Position numbers and translations under genes: made by a program
In this document: positions 34,381 through 46,971 of the stretch, in pieces
Layout: every line of letters starts with the position of its first letter
Numbering within the stretch: position 1 is the first letter of the stretch
Notes under the pieces: generated by a model
What the model was told of the DNA's origin: nothing
What the model saw: only the letters and a program-made list of their open reading frames with translations
Database searches by the model: none
Assembly: GCA_006176705.1 (NCBI GenBank)
Contig: QRFJ01001933.1
Location: 372,001-436,000, forward strand
Direction of reading: 5' to 3'
DNA length: 64,000 bases
DNA from: Cocos nucifera
Taxonomy: Eukaryota; Streptophyta; Magnoliopsida; Arecales; Arecaceae

Positions 34381-35230
34381 AGCGGCATAGAAGGAATAGA
34401 TTTTATATCGACTGTGGCACTATCAGATGGATCATATGACTGACCATGGGCTCACAGAACTAAGCAGAAGAGGTATGATCCTAGCCCTAAAGAAGGAGGG
34501 CACAGATCTTTATGAGTCATGTATCTTTGGTAAACAACATAGGGTGAAGTTTGCTAGAATTACCAAGCGTAGCGAGGGAGTATTGGATTTAGTACACTCG
34601 GATGTGTGGGGACTAGCTCCTGTATCAGCTAGAGATTGGGCAAAATACTTTGTTACTTTCATTGATGATTTCTCAAGCAAGGTATGGGTTTATCTGATTA
34701 GAGAAAAATCAGAGGTGTTTGCCCAGTTCAGAGCCTGAAGAACTGAAGTAGAGAAGGAGTGAGAGAGACAAGTAAAGTGTCTGAGGTTGAACAATGAAGG
34801 GGAGTATACTAGCCTGGAGTTTAGGAGGTCCTGTGTGAAAAATGGCATCAAACATCATTTCACGGTAAGGATGACTCCCTAGCAGAATGATGTTGCGGAG
34901 AGGATGAATCGGACATTGATCGAGAAGGCATGGAGTTTGAGGCTACAAACATCACTCCCAAAGTCCTTTTGGGGTGATGCTCTAACTTTTTCTTATTTTC
35001 TTGTGAATAGGTCCCCTCATTATAAGCTGAATGGAGGTATTCTAGAAGTGGTCTAGAGTGAGAAGAAGGTGAAGCTTGGCCACCTGAAAGTCTTCGGTTG
35101 TACAGTCTATGCACATGTGGAGGCAACCGAGAGGAGCAAATTGAATCCAAAATCTCGAAAGATGACATACATAGGATATCCACAAGGAGTCAAGGGGTAC
35201 CTGCTATGAGACTCTCAGGCATAGAAGTCA
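34381..35230 (+). pseudogene. Tork-like integrase
   Basis: The zinc domain lies within 34400-34530 (LWHYQMDHMTDHGL, ESCIFGKQHRVKF; the first cysteine of the usual pair is tyrosine). The core has LVHSDVWGLAP and FVTFIDDFSSKVWVY, and the glutamate region follows QNDVAERMNRTL near 34880-34915. The C-terminal part includes LKVFGCTVYAHV. Several stops. Confidence 0.83.
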
Positions 35231-36420
35231 GTGATCAGTAGGGATGTTATCTTTGATGAGAAGAGCATCTTGAGGAGGTTTGGGATAGATGGAATTGGAG
35301 AAACGAAGATGAACAGCGATGGCCAGTCAGAGAATGATGGCATGCAGGTTACATCCACTTACAAGAGTGCTCCTGTTGAGGTGGAGCTGGGTAGAAAAGT
35401 ATGGTCTCAGATTGAAAATCAGTATGGAGAATCGATAGTTCAGACAGATGTGCAGCAGCAGCCACAGACATCAGACAAAAATATGCCAGTGGGAGTGGCT
35501 TTGCACAAGCTTTAGTGTACTATTAGGAGATTGGTCAGATATGGCATTGATGAGGTTATCTCTTATACACTCATCACTGCTAATGGAGATCTAGAGAATT
35601 GTGCAGAGGCCATGGAGAGTGAGGATCATGATTCATGGATGCAGGCCATGATGGAGGAGATGGAATGACTTGAGAAGAATCAAACATGGCAACTGATGGA
35701 TCTTCCAAAGAGTGCTTGACCTATTGGCTCAAAGTGGATGTTCACAAAGAAAGAAGCACCTTCAGAACAAGGTGGAGTTAGATTCAAAGCAAGGCTGGTA
35801 GCAAAGGGATACTCACAAATGAAAGGGATTGACTATACAAAAATTTTCTCTCCTGTGGTGCGTCATATATCTATTCGAGTTTTGCTGTCACTAGTGGCAC
35901 AGCATAACATGGAATTGGAACAGATGGACGTGAAGATGTTCTTCTTTCATGGAACTTTGGAGGAAAGAATCTACATGAAGCAGCCAGATGGTTTCATAGA
36001 GATGGGACAGGAAAAAAAAGTGTGTTTACTCAGGAAGTCTTTGTATGGCTTGAAACAATCCCCTTGTTAGTGGTATCAAATGTTTGATAGCTTTGTCTTG
36101 AGCCTGAGTTTCAGCAGATGTGAATATGATTGTTGTGTCGACGTCAAGGATATAGATGAGGAGGATGCCCTGTACCTATTATTGTATGTAGATGATATGC
36201 TCATAGTCAGTAGAAGCATAGATGCTGTGAAAAGGTTGAAAATGGCATTATCATCTGAATTTGAGATGAAAGATTTGGATCCAGCTGAGAAAATCCTTAG
36301 AATGGAGATTTGTAGAGATAGGTGCAAAGGAGTGCTCCATTTGTCATAAGGAAAGTATATCCAGAAGGTTCTGGAGAGGTTTGGATGGAAAAGGCCAAAC
36401 CTGCAGAGACGCCATTGTCG
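35231..36420 (+). pseudogene. Tork-like reverse transcriptase
   Basis: After a linker (35231-35515): MQAMMEEMEXLEKNQTW, FKARLVAKGYSQMKGIDY, MELEQMDVKMFFFHG, LLRKSLYGLKQSP, then YVDDMLIVSRS with catalytic YVDD intact at 36185-36196. Stops lie near 35517, 35666, 35719 and 36068. This is a copia RVT_2 domain. Confidence 0.88.
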
Positions 36421-37223
36421 AGCCATATATCTCTCTCCAAGTTACAGTGCCCTTAGTCAAAAGAGGAGAGAGAGTACATGGAATGAGTCCCTTATGCAAA
36501 TATTTTAGGCAGTGTGATGTACACTATGTTGTGCTATAGATCAGATATAGCACATGCTATGAGCACGGTTAGTAGATCCACGGCTAACCTTAGGAAGGAA
36601 CACTAGAAAGCATTGAAATGGATATTGAGATATCTGCATGGAACAAAATATTACGGTTTGGTGTTTGGTGGGCAGCCAGGAGGATTTGAAGAATAATCTG
36701 TAAAGATGTGTAAAGGTTCAGGTCCTCTGAAAGGATTTGTTGATGTAAATTATGCTAGTGATCTTGATATAAGGAGGTCTACTACTGGATACCTCTTCTA
36801 CATATATGGTGGATCGGTGTCTTAGAGATCAATCCTTCAGCCAATCATGGCCTTGTCTACCATAGAGGTCGAGTATATTGGGATAACGGAGACTACAAAG
36901 GAAGCCCTTTGGCTTAGGAGGCTGATTGATGAGTTGGGGGTGGAGTAGAGCAAGATTACACTATTCAGTGATAGAGTGCTTTGTTGTTGGCATAGAACCC
37001 AGTGTATCATGCGCGCACAAAGCATATAGACGTGAGGTACCATAGGATTAGAGAGCTAGTGGAAGAAGGTGAACTAGAATTGATGAAGATCCATACCAAG
37101 GAGAATCAATTTGATGCACTCATGAAGGTACTCCCCAGAGATAGCTTTCAGAGATGTGTGGCATGGATGGGTCTGTTGAGAAGAGATGAGTTCACAAGGA
37201 CTTGGAAGCACCAAGGTGGAGAA
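36421..37223 (+). pseudogene. Tork-like RNase H and 3' end of pol
   Basis: RSDIAHAMSTV, DVNYASDLDIRRSTTGYLF, MALSTIEVEYIGITETTKEALW and ARTKHIDVRYHRIRELV are visible in order. The CDNQ-type motif after 36960 is damaged. The end includes the polypurine tract CCAAGGTGGAGAA at 37211-37223. Confidence 0.83.
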
Positions 37224-37560
37224 TATGAGCTCAGAAGTGGCACTCCCAAGTCTTGAAAACATGAGAAGATAGGTCATGGGAAGATGGGAGCGAGTTGAAA
37301 GAAGAATCAGTCTTAATAGTAAAGTTCAGAAACTGGGCTAGCTCACTCTGAGACTGAGCCGGCTCAGTTGGAAACTTGGTCGGCTAGGTCTTAGAGAAAA
37401 ATCCAGATAGAGAGCAGCATTTTTGAGCTATTAGCATGGTACACAACTGGGTCGGCTGAGTCCCAGACTGAGCTGATTTAGTCGCAGGTTAGCTGGCTCA
37501 GTCTGAAACTGGGCCGGCTCAGTTTTCGTGGGTTATTATTTTGTGTACGTGGGTTGTTTG
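37224..37560 (+). repeat. 3' LTR of Tork-like element, first part
   Basis: It begins TATGAGCTCAGAAGTGG and aligns with 32295-32627. It carries the same 21-bp motif array (37325-37530). It is cut at 37560 by the Athila-like element after GTTTG. Confidence 0.88.
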
Positions 37561-39459
37561 TGATAAGTGGTAAAAATATACTAATAAAAGTATTAAATTA
37601 TAAAATAAATTAATCTATTTCTTTAGAAATTGATACTTTTATTAATCTTATGTAGGAAAGAAGGCCACCAATACGAAGATCTTATTTTTCTAGTTCGGAT
37701 GAAATAAATTTTAGGCAAAATGGACTTCAAACGAGCCCAAAATTGAATTTCAAAAAAAAAAAAATGGTATGGTTCAAATCGGTTCAGAAAATTGGCTCAG
37801 CAAACCGTCCGATTCAACCGCATCAGCAGACCAACCCACTGACGCAGTGCTGACGATAGGCTGATGTCAGCATTTTTTGTAGCGCACGGTGGACCGACAT
37901 AAGGGCATTTTAGAAATTTCACATGAAGAAGCACGGTCCGATTGGCTGAAGAATGCGTTGGTCCATGCAACACTGGGCTTGCGCATGGTCTACAGAGGAC
38001 AATCTGAGAATTTTGTCTGATCCAATAGGCGCCTTTCACTGAGATTTGATCGGACGGTCGAAATGAATGCACTGACGAATGGCATCCGTAGCTCTCGATC
38101 GAGATCCAACGGCTAAGATTCAGCCTGATGTTAAACTAAAGATCAGAAGCCTTCTTTATGCGTGATCGGACAGCCCAGATTCAATCTAATGCTTAATCCG
38201 ATGGCTGGCATGAATTACGACTTGATCTGGAATATTTTAAAGGGTTTTTAAGTGATTTTTTGACCGTTTGATCAACATCCAATGGTCAGAATCATCTAGA
38301 ATCCTAATTTGAGTTGTTTTGAGAGTTTTAAACCTAATTTCTAAAGGATTTTGGTTTAGAATCAATTTCTTAGCCTATAAAACCTGCTGTTGCCATAAAA
38401 AAAAAAGAAGAGAGTGAGAAGTCAGAGAGAAAAAGAGAAAAAGAGGAGAGTGAGAGAAAAAAAAAAGAGAAAAAGGAGAGAGTCAGAGAAATAAAGAAAA
38501 AAAAAGAAGAGAAAGAGAGGAGAGAGGTAGAAAGAGAAGAGAAATTTTTGAGAGAAAAGGAAGGGTTTGTAATTTTTTTCTTTTCTTCTTTCGACAATCA
38601 AGACAGTGATCAAGGAGCCTCTTCTTCTTCACCAAGTTCTCCACACCAAGAGCAACGGACAATCAATTTCAGCAATCAAACAGTCTAATTTCTCTATGCT
38701 TTTTATTTATTTGTTGTTTTTGAACTTGTTATCATGAACTAAATTTTCTTTTACTAAGGCTAAGGTGTAGCCACTCTTTTGATGCAATATTCAGTGTAAT
38801 TTATTTTTAAAGTTTATTCATAAGGAGTATATAAATTTGATCTTAATACTTTTAAATTACTGGCCATCTTCTAATTGATCTAATGAACATAGATGTTACG
38901 AACCAAGTACATCTATGTTATTACTTCTTAATTATATACCTTGTATTATGAATCAAATTAGAATTTATATGCATGCAGGAATTTTATTGCGCTTTGGACG
39001 TAATGTATTTTAATTAGAGGGTTTCACAAAACTTAATGCATTAATATTTATTTAAATTACACCTGAACCAAAGGGTAATTAATAAATATTGATAGTTTTC
39101 CTATGCCTGGACCAAAGGATAGTGAATAAATTAGGAGACTCCACCGTCACATGAAATAAAATTAATCTAATAACTAGAATACTGTATTAACTAAGTTGGT
39201 GAATCGATTGCCTTAGTAATACATTGCTCTTAAGTTTAAAACTCTAATAATTACACTCTCTCTATTTTCTTAAAATTTTTAATTATTTCTTTATTTTGTT
39301 CTTTAATTTCTTATTCTCATAAATCGGTCTTCTAAATAAAGCATAGGAAAGAGCTTTTTAGTACTTATTTTCTAATCCTCTAGGGATGATACTCTACTCA
39401 TTCACTTTATTACTTGATTGACTGGTGCACTTACCATAACTATAGATTAGCATGCATCA
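37561..39459 (+). repeat. 5' LTR of Athila-like gag-protease element
   Basis: It aligns with 43054-44971. A TATA box is at 38376. A GA-rich run of about 160 bp (38399-38560) follows it, and an AT-rich R/U5 completes the LTR. No coding signal: open frames over the GA-rich run are low-complexity. Confidence 0.9.
38376..38382 (+). promoter_or_regulatory. TATA box of Athila-like LTR
   Basis: TATAAAA lies in AGCCTATAAAACCTGCTG, just upstream of the GA-rich run, and recurs at 43857 in the 3' LTR. The GA-rich run would fall in the 5' end of the RNA. Confidence 0.6.
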
Positions 39460-39465
39460 AATTTT

Positions 39466-39480
39466 TGGCACCGTTGCCGG
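39466..39480 (+). other. Primer-binding site of Athila-like element
   Basis: TGGCACCGTTGCCGG follows the LTR after a short T-run. It is one base from the TGGCGCCGTTGCCGG site common in Athila and related gypsy elements. Confidence 0.85.
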
Positions 39481-39581
39481 AGATTATGTCTAAAATAATA
39501 TTAAAATTTTGATCCTAGCTTTACTTTAGAATTTTATTTTTAATTTTTATTATTTTTTATAAAAAAAAATTTGTTCAGTGC

Positions 39582-41345
39582 ATGACATGTACTGGACATA
39601 GTAACTTACTACCTTTAGATCCAGAAATTGAAAGGACCATTAGAAGACTACAATAAGAAAGAAACATGACAGTTGAAGATCCTAACGACGTCAATCTAGG
39701 ATTGGATATGGCGACCGAAGGACAGCATGAAGGTATTCAACCAGTACATCATCCATTAAATGATTACATTACACCATCTGTAGTCGATGCAGCTTCGAGC
39801 ATCAGGAGACTGCCTATACGAGCAAACAACTTCAAAATAAAATCGACGATGATCCAGATGATTCAATCAACTGTCCAATTCAGTGGACACGTGCATGATG
39901 ATCTGAATGCTCATATTTTTAATTTTCTTAAACTTTATGATACTTTTAAAATTAATGGAGTGTCGGATGATGCTATTAGATTAAGGTTATTTCCTTTCTC
40001 TTTATGGGATAAAGCTAAGAGTTGGCTTCATTCTCTTCCTGCAGGTTCTATCACAACTTGGGATGTCCTAGCCCAAAAATTCTTAGCCAAGTACTTTCCA
40101 CCTTCCAAGACTACCAAGATGCACAATGATATCACTTCCTTTATGTAGATGGACATGGAGATACTATATGAGGCTTGGGAGCATTTCAAAGAACTACTGA
40201 GGAGATGTCCACATCATCAACTATCCGTATGGCTTCAGGTACAAACTTTCTATAATAGTTTATCTCCTACTAATCATTCTATGATTGATGCAGCAACAGG
40301 AGGAACCATTAATCGAAAAATGAAGAAAGAAGCCTTCGATCTGATCGATGAGATGGCATCAAATAGCTAGCAGTGGCAGACAGAACGCATGATGCCAAAA
40401 AGACTAGCAGCTATGCAGGGAGTAGATTGCGTGCCAATCTTCCTAGCTGAAATTGCAGCCCTTAGAGCCAAAGTCAACAACTTGAAGGGAACAGCTATGG
40501 ATGTTCAGAGCATCACCTATGACCTGTGTGAAGGAGGACATGATACGAGCAATTGCCAGATAGGTAATCCTTTTTCTAAAGCAACTGATATAGCTAATTA
40601 TATTGGTACTTTTTTTAGGCCACAACAAAACAATCCCTAATCCAACACATACAATCAAGGATGGAGGCAGCACCTAAATTTCTCATGGAGCAATCAAAAT
40701 GCAGCACAATAGCCACCCTCGGGATTTCAAGTATCTGAAAAGAAGTCCAACATGGAAGAGTTGATGGTCAAGTTCATGCAAAACCAAGAAGCAACCATAA
40801 AACATTTGGAAGCCAAACTTAGGTAGGACCAAACAACAACAATTCAAAATTTGGAGACGTAAATAGGTCAAATGGCTAAAATAATCTCCGAGAGACCTCA
40901 AGAATCCTTGCCCAGCAACATGGAGACCAATCCAAGGGAGCAAGTCAATGATATCATCTTAAGAAGTGGTACAAAGCTAGAGGAGCCACATCAGAAGAAA
41001 GAGACTGAAGAGCCAACTACAAATAAGGAACCATCAACTAAAATTTGTCAGTCACCAAAACAACCAGCAGATGGATGGTCTCTAAGTATACGATTTGCTG
41101 ATCCAAAAATGAAGCCCTACATGCCACCACTACCATTCCCAGAGAGACAAATACAGCATCCAGATAAGAAATTTTTTAACTTTTTCAAAATATTAAAAAA
41201 TTTATATATTAATATTCCTTTTATAGATGCTATTACTCAAATGCCCGAGTATGCCAAGTTTCTCAAAGAAATCCTAACAAACAAGAAAAAACTGAAGGAG
41301 CATGAGAGAATAAATTTGAATGAAGAATGCTCAGCAATACTTTAA
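39582..41345 (+). pseudogene. Athila-like gag
   Basis: One frame runs from the ATG at 39582 without any frameshift into protease. It has about eight in-frame stops (for example TAA near 39654, TAG at 40146 and 40368, TAA at 40638 and 41343). Landmarks are NNFKIKSTMIQMIQ, LRLFPFSLWDKAKSWLHSLP, FLAKYFPPSKT, a Cys/His segment LCEGGHDTSNC near 40533-40560 and a charged C-terminus. Conserved Athila wording makes the call firm. Absence of indels with many stops points to substitution rather than deletion as the main decay. Confidence 0.88.
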
Positions 41346-41930
41346 AATAAATTACCACAAAAGCTAAAAGACCCAGGGAGTTTTACTATCTCCTGCATTA
41401 TTGGTGATTGTAGTTTTGATAAAATTTTATGTGATTTAGGAGCAAGCATTAATCTCATGCCTTTTTCTATTTTCAGAAAATTGGGTCTAGGAGAATCGAA
41501 GCCTACCACTATTACTCTTCAATTAGCCGATAGATCCATCAAATATCCAAGAGGTATAGTAGAGGATGTGTTGGTAAAGGTAAACAAGTTTATTTTTCCT
41601 GTTGATTTTATTGTTCTTGATATGAAAGAAGATTATGATGTACCCCTTATTTTAGGAAGACCTTTTTTAGCTACTAGAAGAGCTTTAATAGATGTTCAAC
41701 AAGAAAAATTAATACTTAGAGTCCAAGACAAACAAGTTACTTATAATGTTTTCAAAGATACTAAACATCCCAATGATAATCAAACTTGTTTTCTAATTGA
41801 TATTATTGACAATTCAGTATATGAGAATTCTATAGAAAATAGGTTTGACACTATAAAAGCTAGTAATGTCCAATTGAAAGAGGACTCGACCAAACATGAA
41901 AGTATTCCAATTGAAGTGGCACCAGATTGA
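41346..41930 (+). pseudogene. Athila-like retropepsin protease
   Basis: It is in the same frame as gag. The active-site motif CDLGASINLMP has D-L-G-A at 41433-41444. DVPLILGRPFLATRRALIDV lies downstream, as in Athila proteases. After the TGA at 41928 no RT follows. The protease would mature Gag. Confidence 0.87.
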
Positions 41931-42231
41931 TCCACTTTAGAATTCAAAGAAAGTCAAGCTGAAGACTATAAATCAGAACTACTAGATAGGTTGTTTCTTT
42001 TCTTTTTAGTTTTGATTTTTTTTTTTTTTTTTTCAGTAATTTGTTATTTCTCTTTTATTGCTTTGGTGTGTATTTTTAATTTTGTAGAAAAAAATCAATA
42101 AGAGCTCAAGCAAAATTTCAAAGCTCCAAAGAATCAGACTGAACCAAATCAGGTGTATTCCTTCCTATCCTTTATTGCACCCTTTATTTTTCTTTCTCCT
42201 TTAAGACAATGTAGAATAAGTTAGGGGATAA

Positions 42232-42271
<40 letters not shown>

Positions 42272-43053
42272 TCATGTGTCAAGAAAAAAATCTTGAGCAA
42301 GATAAACTGGATAAGTGATAAAAGATAGAATTATTTGCTAATGAATGTAATGAGTTAAAGAAGTAGATTAGTTGGTCAACTTTTAGCAGCCTACTTAGGT
42401 CATTAAAAGACTATTAGCACTTTTAATTGCACATGCACACTAACAATGCAAAGTAGGTATTGATTATAAGGTCAACTGAGGATTCAATTATCACCAAAAA
42501 TTGATAATTAATATATATTCTAATCAAAGAAATTAAATTTAAGGAAAGAGCTACCTGCCTAAAAATAAAGTGCAAAAGATAGAGTATATGTGGATTGCCC
42601 AAAGCCTAGTAACTGGGTCTCTACACCTAGGTCAAGTGTGAAAATTCACATAAAATGATGAAGAAAAGATCAGGATGCTCAGCACAGTAAAAAAAAAAAA
42701 AAAACATGGGTAGTGTGAAAGCTACCTTAATTCATGAGTATAAAATTGAGAATGTATAGAAAATTGATCAAAATAAGTGATAAGAGAGGATACTTTTGTT
42801 CTTTTAATTTAATACTGAAATGCTAAAGTTAATCATCACAAACATAAGTGCTATAGATCTTTGATGTACTCTAAGAAAGTTTTTAATTGTATTGACTGAA
42901 AAATTTGCTTCTGAAGCTCAATGCTTAGTTAGCAGTATTTTCTAAACTTTTTGACCTTTAGTCTTGATTTTATCTTTGTGATGGATAATCTTATTGAAAT
43001 ATGGTATTAAATAAAACATTGCTAAGGGACTAGCAATGACTAAGTTGGGGGTG
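41931..43053 (+). other. Non-coding 3' region of Athila-like element
   Basis: This lies where RT, RNase H, integrase and any env-like ORF would be. No coding text is seen. An AAT/ATA microsatellite is at about 42232-42270. The polypurine-like TAAGTTGGGGGTG ends at 43053, next to the LTR. Confidence 0.7.
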
Positions 43054-44971
43054 TGATAAGTGGTAAAAATATACTAATAAAAGTATTAAATTATAAAATA
43101 AATTTATCTATTTCTTTAGAAATTGATACTTTTATTAATCTTATGTAGGAAAGAAGGCCACCAATATGAAGATCTTATTTTTTTGATTTAGATGAAATAA
43201 ATTTTAGATAAAATGGACTTCAAAATAGTCTGGAATTGAATTTCAAAAAAAAAAAATTGTTCGATTCAAATCGGTTCAGAAAATCAGCTTAGCAGACCGC
43301 CCTGTTCGACCGCATCAACAGATCGACCCACTGATGCAGCGCTGACGTTAGCATTTTTTGCGACGCACGGTGGACCGACTTAAGGGCATTTCAGAAAATT
43401 CACATGAAGAAGCGCACTCCGATTGGCTGAAGAATGCGGTAGTCCATGCAACATCGGGCTTGCACATGGTCTATAGAGGGCAATTTCAAAATTTTGTCTG
43501 ATCCAACTGGCGCCTTTCATTGAGATTTGATTGGACGGTCGAAACGAATGCATTGACGAATGGCATTCGCAACTCCCAATCGAGATCCAACGGTTGAGAT
43601 TCATTCCAACGTTAAACTAAAGATCAGAAGCCTTCTTTATGTGCGATCGGACGGCCCAGATTCAATCTAACACTTAATCCGATGGCTGGCATGAATTTTG
43701 ACTTGATCTGGGATATTTTAAAAGGTTTTTAAGTAATTTTTGGATCGTTTGATCAACATCCAATGGTCAGAATAATCTAGAATCCTAATTTGAGTTGTTT
43801 TGAGAGTTTTAAACCTAATTTCTAGAGGATTTTGGGGAAGAATCGATTTCTTAGCCTATAAAACCTGCTATTGTAGTAAAAAAAAAAAAAAAAAGAGAGT
43901 GAGAAGTTAGAGAGAAAAAGAGAAAAAGTGGAGAGTGAGAGAAAAAAAAAGAGAAAAAGGAGAGAGTCGGAGAAATTAAAAAAAAAGAAGAGAAAGAGAG
44001 GAGAGAGGTAGAAAGAGAAGAGAGATTTTTGAGAGAAAAGAAAGGGTTTATAATTTTTTTCTTTTCTTCTTCCGATAATCAAGATATCGATCAAGGAGCC
44101 TCTTCTTCTTCACCAAGTTCTCCACACCAAGACCTCTTCTTCTTCACCAAGTTCTCCACACCAAGAGCAACGGATAATCAATTTTAGCAGTCAAATAATC
44201 TAATTTCTCTATGCTTTTTATTTTATTTGCTGTTTTTGAACTTGTTATTATGAACTAAATTTTCTTTTACTAAGACTAAGGTGTAGCCACTCTTTTGATA
44301 CAATATTTAGTGTGATTTATTTTTAAATTTTATTCATGAGGAGTATATAAATTTGATCTTAATGCTTTTAGATTACTGGTCATTTTCTAATTGATCTGAT
44401 AAACATAGATGTTACGTACCAAGTACATCTATGTTATTGCTTCTTGATTATATACCTTGTATTATGAATCAAATTAGAATTCATATGCATGCAGGAATTT
44501 TAGTGCGCGACGCAGCGTATTTTAATTAGAGGGTTTCACAAAACTTAATGCATTAATATTTATTTAAATTACACCTGGACCAAAGGATAATTAATAAATA
44601 TTGATAGTTTTGCTATGCCTGGACCAAAGGGTAGTGAATAAATTAGGAGACTCCACCATCACATGAAATAAAATTAATCTAATAACCAGAATATTGTATT
44701 GACTGAGTTGGTGAACCGATTGTCTTAGTAATACATTGCTCTTGAGTTTAAAACCCTAATAATTACACTCTCTCTATTCTCTTAAAATTTTTAATTATTT
44801 CTTTATTTTATTCTTTAATTTCTTATTCTCATAGATCGGTCTTCTAAATAAAGCATAGGAAAGAGCTTTTCAGTACTTATTTTCCAATCCTCTAGGGACG
44901 ATACTCTACTCATTCACTTTATTACTTGATCGACTGGTGCACTTGCCATTGCTATAGATTAGCATGCATTA
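43054..44971 (+). repeat. 3' LTR of Athila-like gag-protease element
   Basis: It starts TGATAAGTGGTAAAA and ends GCATGCATTA before GTTTG. It differs from the 5' LTR by scattered transitions and by a 34-bp tandem duplication at 44099-44132 and 44133-44166 (CTTCACCAAGTTCTCC core), present once in the 5' LTR. Confidence 0.9.
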
Positions 44972-45234
44972 GTTTGGATTTGAAAAGTTTTTCTATAAGC
45001 TTGGGCTTGATCCTTTATAAAGTATATATATTGAAAATATATCAAGATTGTACGTGTGCTAAAATATACTGAATAAAAGCTCTTTTCTTTCGAAAATCTC
45101 TTCTTCTCTTCTTTTATATTTCTTGATTTATTTAATCATGCTTTCACCAAAATCTCTAAGAAATACTTTCTTGTTGCTTCGCTAATCACTATTGGCCACG
45201 CCGATCCATGTGGGAAGATCGTATATTCCCAACA
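44972..45234 (+). repeat. 3' LTR of Tork-like element, last part
   Basis: It resumes at GTTTGGATTTGAAAAG and matches 32627-32889, ending ATTCCCAACA before TSD CAACT. Confidence 0.88.
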
Positions 45235-45239
45235 CAACT

Positions 45240-46957
45240 GACTCACCACTTCACCTAACAGTTATTGGTGATGGGTCAACCGATGAGTGGATAACTCTTG
45301 GCTAATGATTCTCTAATCATGGTGCACCCAATCTTGGTCTCTAATTCATGAATCTCACCATGTCTGGAATATTGTTTCACACCTTAGTTAAGTTAGACCC
45401 ACTACTTGAATGAATTGGATTTCTGATTGGATCCCTCACCATATTTAGAGTGTTGAACCCAATCCATCCTCCAACTCGTAGCATCCAATGCCTAATAGAC
45501 ATGATTGCAACTTTCTGGTGCAACTGAACCACGGTATCCAGTCGAGAATAATTAACCCCAGGAAGGGTCTGCACATCTACAATGGTGGAAGACCTTAGAC
45601 TTAATATTTTCTTAGAAAAATTTAATTTAGATTTCTTTAAACTTGACTTGACTTAGTCATAATAATTATGACTAACCTAGTGGCATGGGTTAGCTCGAAT
45701 TATTAGCCACCTCAAATCAGAACTGGATCGACACAAATGGCCAAGTAAATAAGATCGGTGGAAGGGATATGCCATTAACACGATAAGAATGCATTCAGGT
45801 CGAGTAGCTTTCAATTAAAAATCAGTCGATCGTATCTGCCAAACTTACCTTAGACACCAAATTATCGAATCAAAACTAATTGGGCTAGCCTACAATTCAG
45901 GCTCGAAACGTGGAGCCAAATTAGGTCTTGACTTGATCGAGTCACATCTCAATGTGATTCAATCTTGACCCAAACTTAATCTTATTAGGCTAGTCAAATC
46001 TAAGCTTTCTTGTCTCACCTAACCAACTCTTGATTCGATTTGATCAACCGCTAGATCTAATTGAGCTACCCAAGCTCGAACCCAATTTTATGAACATGTC
46101 TTAGATCTAAAAATTCATAATTTTTAGATCTAATTAATTTCATAATCTTAATTCTTAATTAAGTTTTGGGTTTATGAGCAAAATATGTAATAAAAATCCT
46201 TGGATTTTAGGATCTAGGGTTTTGCAGAAAAATAAGTTCTGATTTCTAATTAAGGATAAACGGGCAACACCCCTACATGCCATAAGAACATCCCATTGAA
46301 TGGGAGGAGAAGGCCTTCAAACCATACTTTGTTCTTATGATCGAATGGCACAGCAATGGAGAACGCCTTAATCAAAAATATAATTTCTTACTACAAAACT
46401 AGTTAGATCTAGATCATATATCGCATATACAATTAATGATCTAACTAATACATATTTTGCATCCATCGTATGTATCATAACAAAAATAATATTCATACTT
46501 TCAAATCTAAAATATCTCATATTAAATCTAAAAAATAAAATTTTAAATTTGATCATATCAAATATAAAACTATTCTAGACATCTTATAGAACTATTCTAT
46601 GACTAGTCTAAGCATGCATCTTTCATATCTCATATGAATAAATAAAAAATTAAAAAAAAATATTTTTTACTTTTAGATCTAATTACAATAATTATAATAT
46701 TAGAAAAATAAAAATTAAATAAATTTAAAATTATATTTAATCAAATTAAATAGATGATCATACTAGACTACATATAGAACTATTCTATACCTAGTCTAGT
46801 CATGCATCTCATGCATATTAGATCTAAATGATTTAATTTTTTAATTTTCTAATTTTAGATCTAATCATATCTGATGTGATATCTAAAATCTTTTAATATC
46901 AGATCATAATCAAAAATAAAATTATATCTAAGGTAGATCTAAAGAACTGTTAACCTT
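45240..46957 (-). other. Leader region of the Angela-like element
   Basis: Between the primer site and the Tork-like insertion. It is AT-rich, with short unremarkable open frames. I recognise no protein domain. The part 46080-46930 is dominated by GATCTAA-type text. Confidence 0.5.
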
Positions 46958-46969
46958 GCTCTGATACCA
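46958..46969 (-). other. Primer-binding site of Angela-like element
   Basis: On the - strand it reads TGGTATCAGAGC, an exact initiator-Met site, two bases from the LTR at 46972. It fixes the element orientation as minus. Confidence 0.88.
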
Positions 46970-46971
46970 GT

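Larger units (their letters stand above)
37561..44971 (+). mobile_element. Athila-like gypsy element with gag and protease only
   Basis: The LTRs of 1899 and 1918 bp (TGATAAGTGG...GCATCA/GCATTA) and the TSD GTTTG (37556-37560 and 44972-44976) define it. The primer site TGGCACCGTTGCCGG and the gag sequence are Athila-like. The 3.6-kb internal part codes one gag-protease frame and then 1.1 kb of non-coding DNA. There is no RT, RNase H or integrase. A helper would be needed. The LTRs are similar by eye and it is the innermost layer, so it is among the youngest insertions. Confidence 0.87.
32295..45234 (+). mobile_element. Tork-like Ty1/copia element, nested
   Basis: It is inserted in the leader of the Angela-like element, with TSD CAACT at 32290-32294 and 45235-45239. 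The 5' LTR is 595 bp. Gag, protease, integrase, RT and RNase H follow in copia order, and the 3' LTR is split by another element at 37561. Its gag is the closest match in the window to the gag-only copia elements. Stops and frameshifts occur throughout. Confidence 0.88.

Noticed and set aside
38399..38613. Minus-strand open frames rich in Ser, Phe and Leu (also 43822-44094)
   Set aside because: They are translations of the GA-rich run in the Athila-like LTRs; low complexity and duplicated in both LTRs.
42232..42270. AAT/ATA microsatellite as a notable structure
   Set aside because: An ordinary simple repeat in a non-coding element region; mentioned only within that feature.
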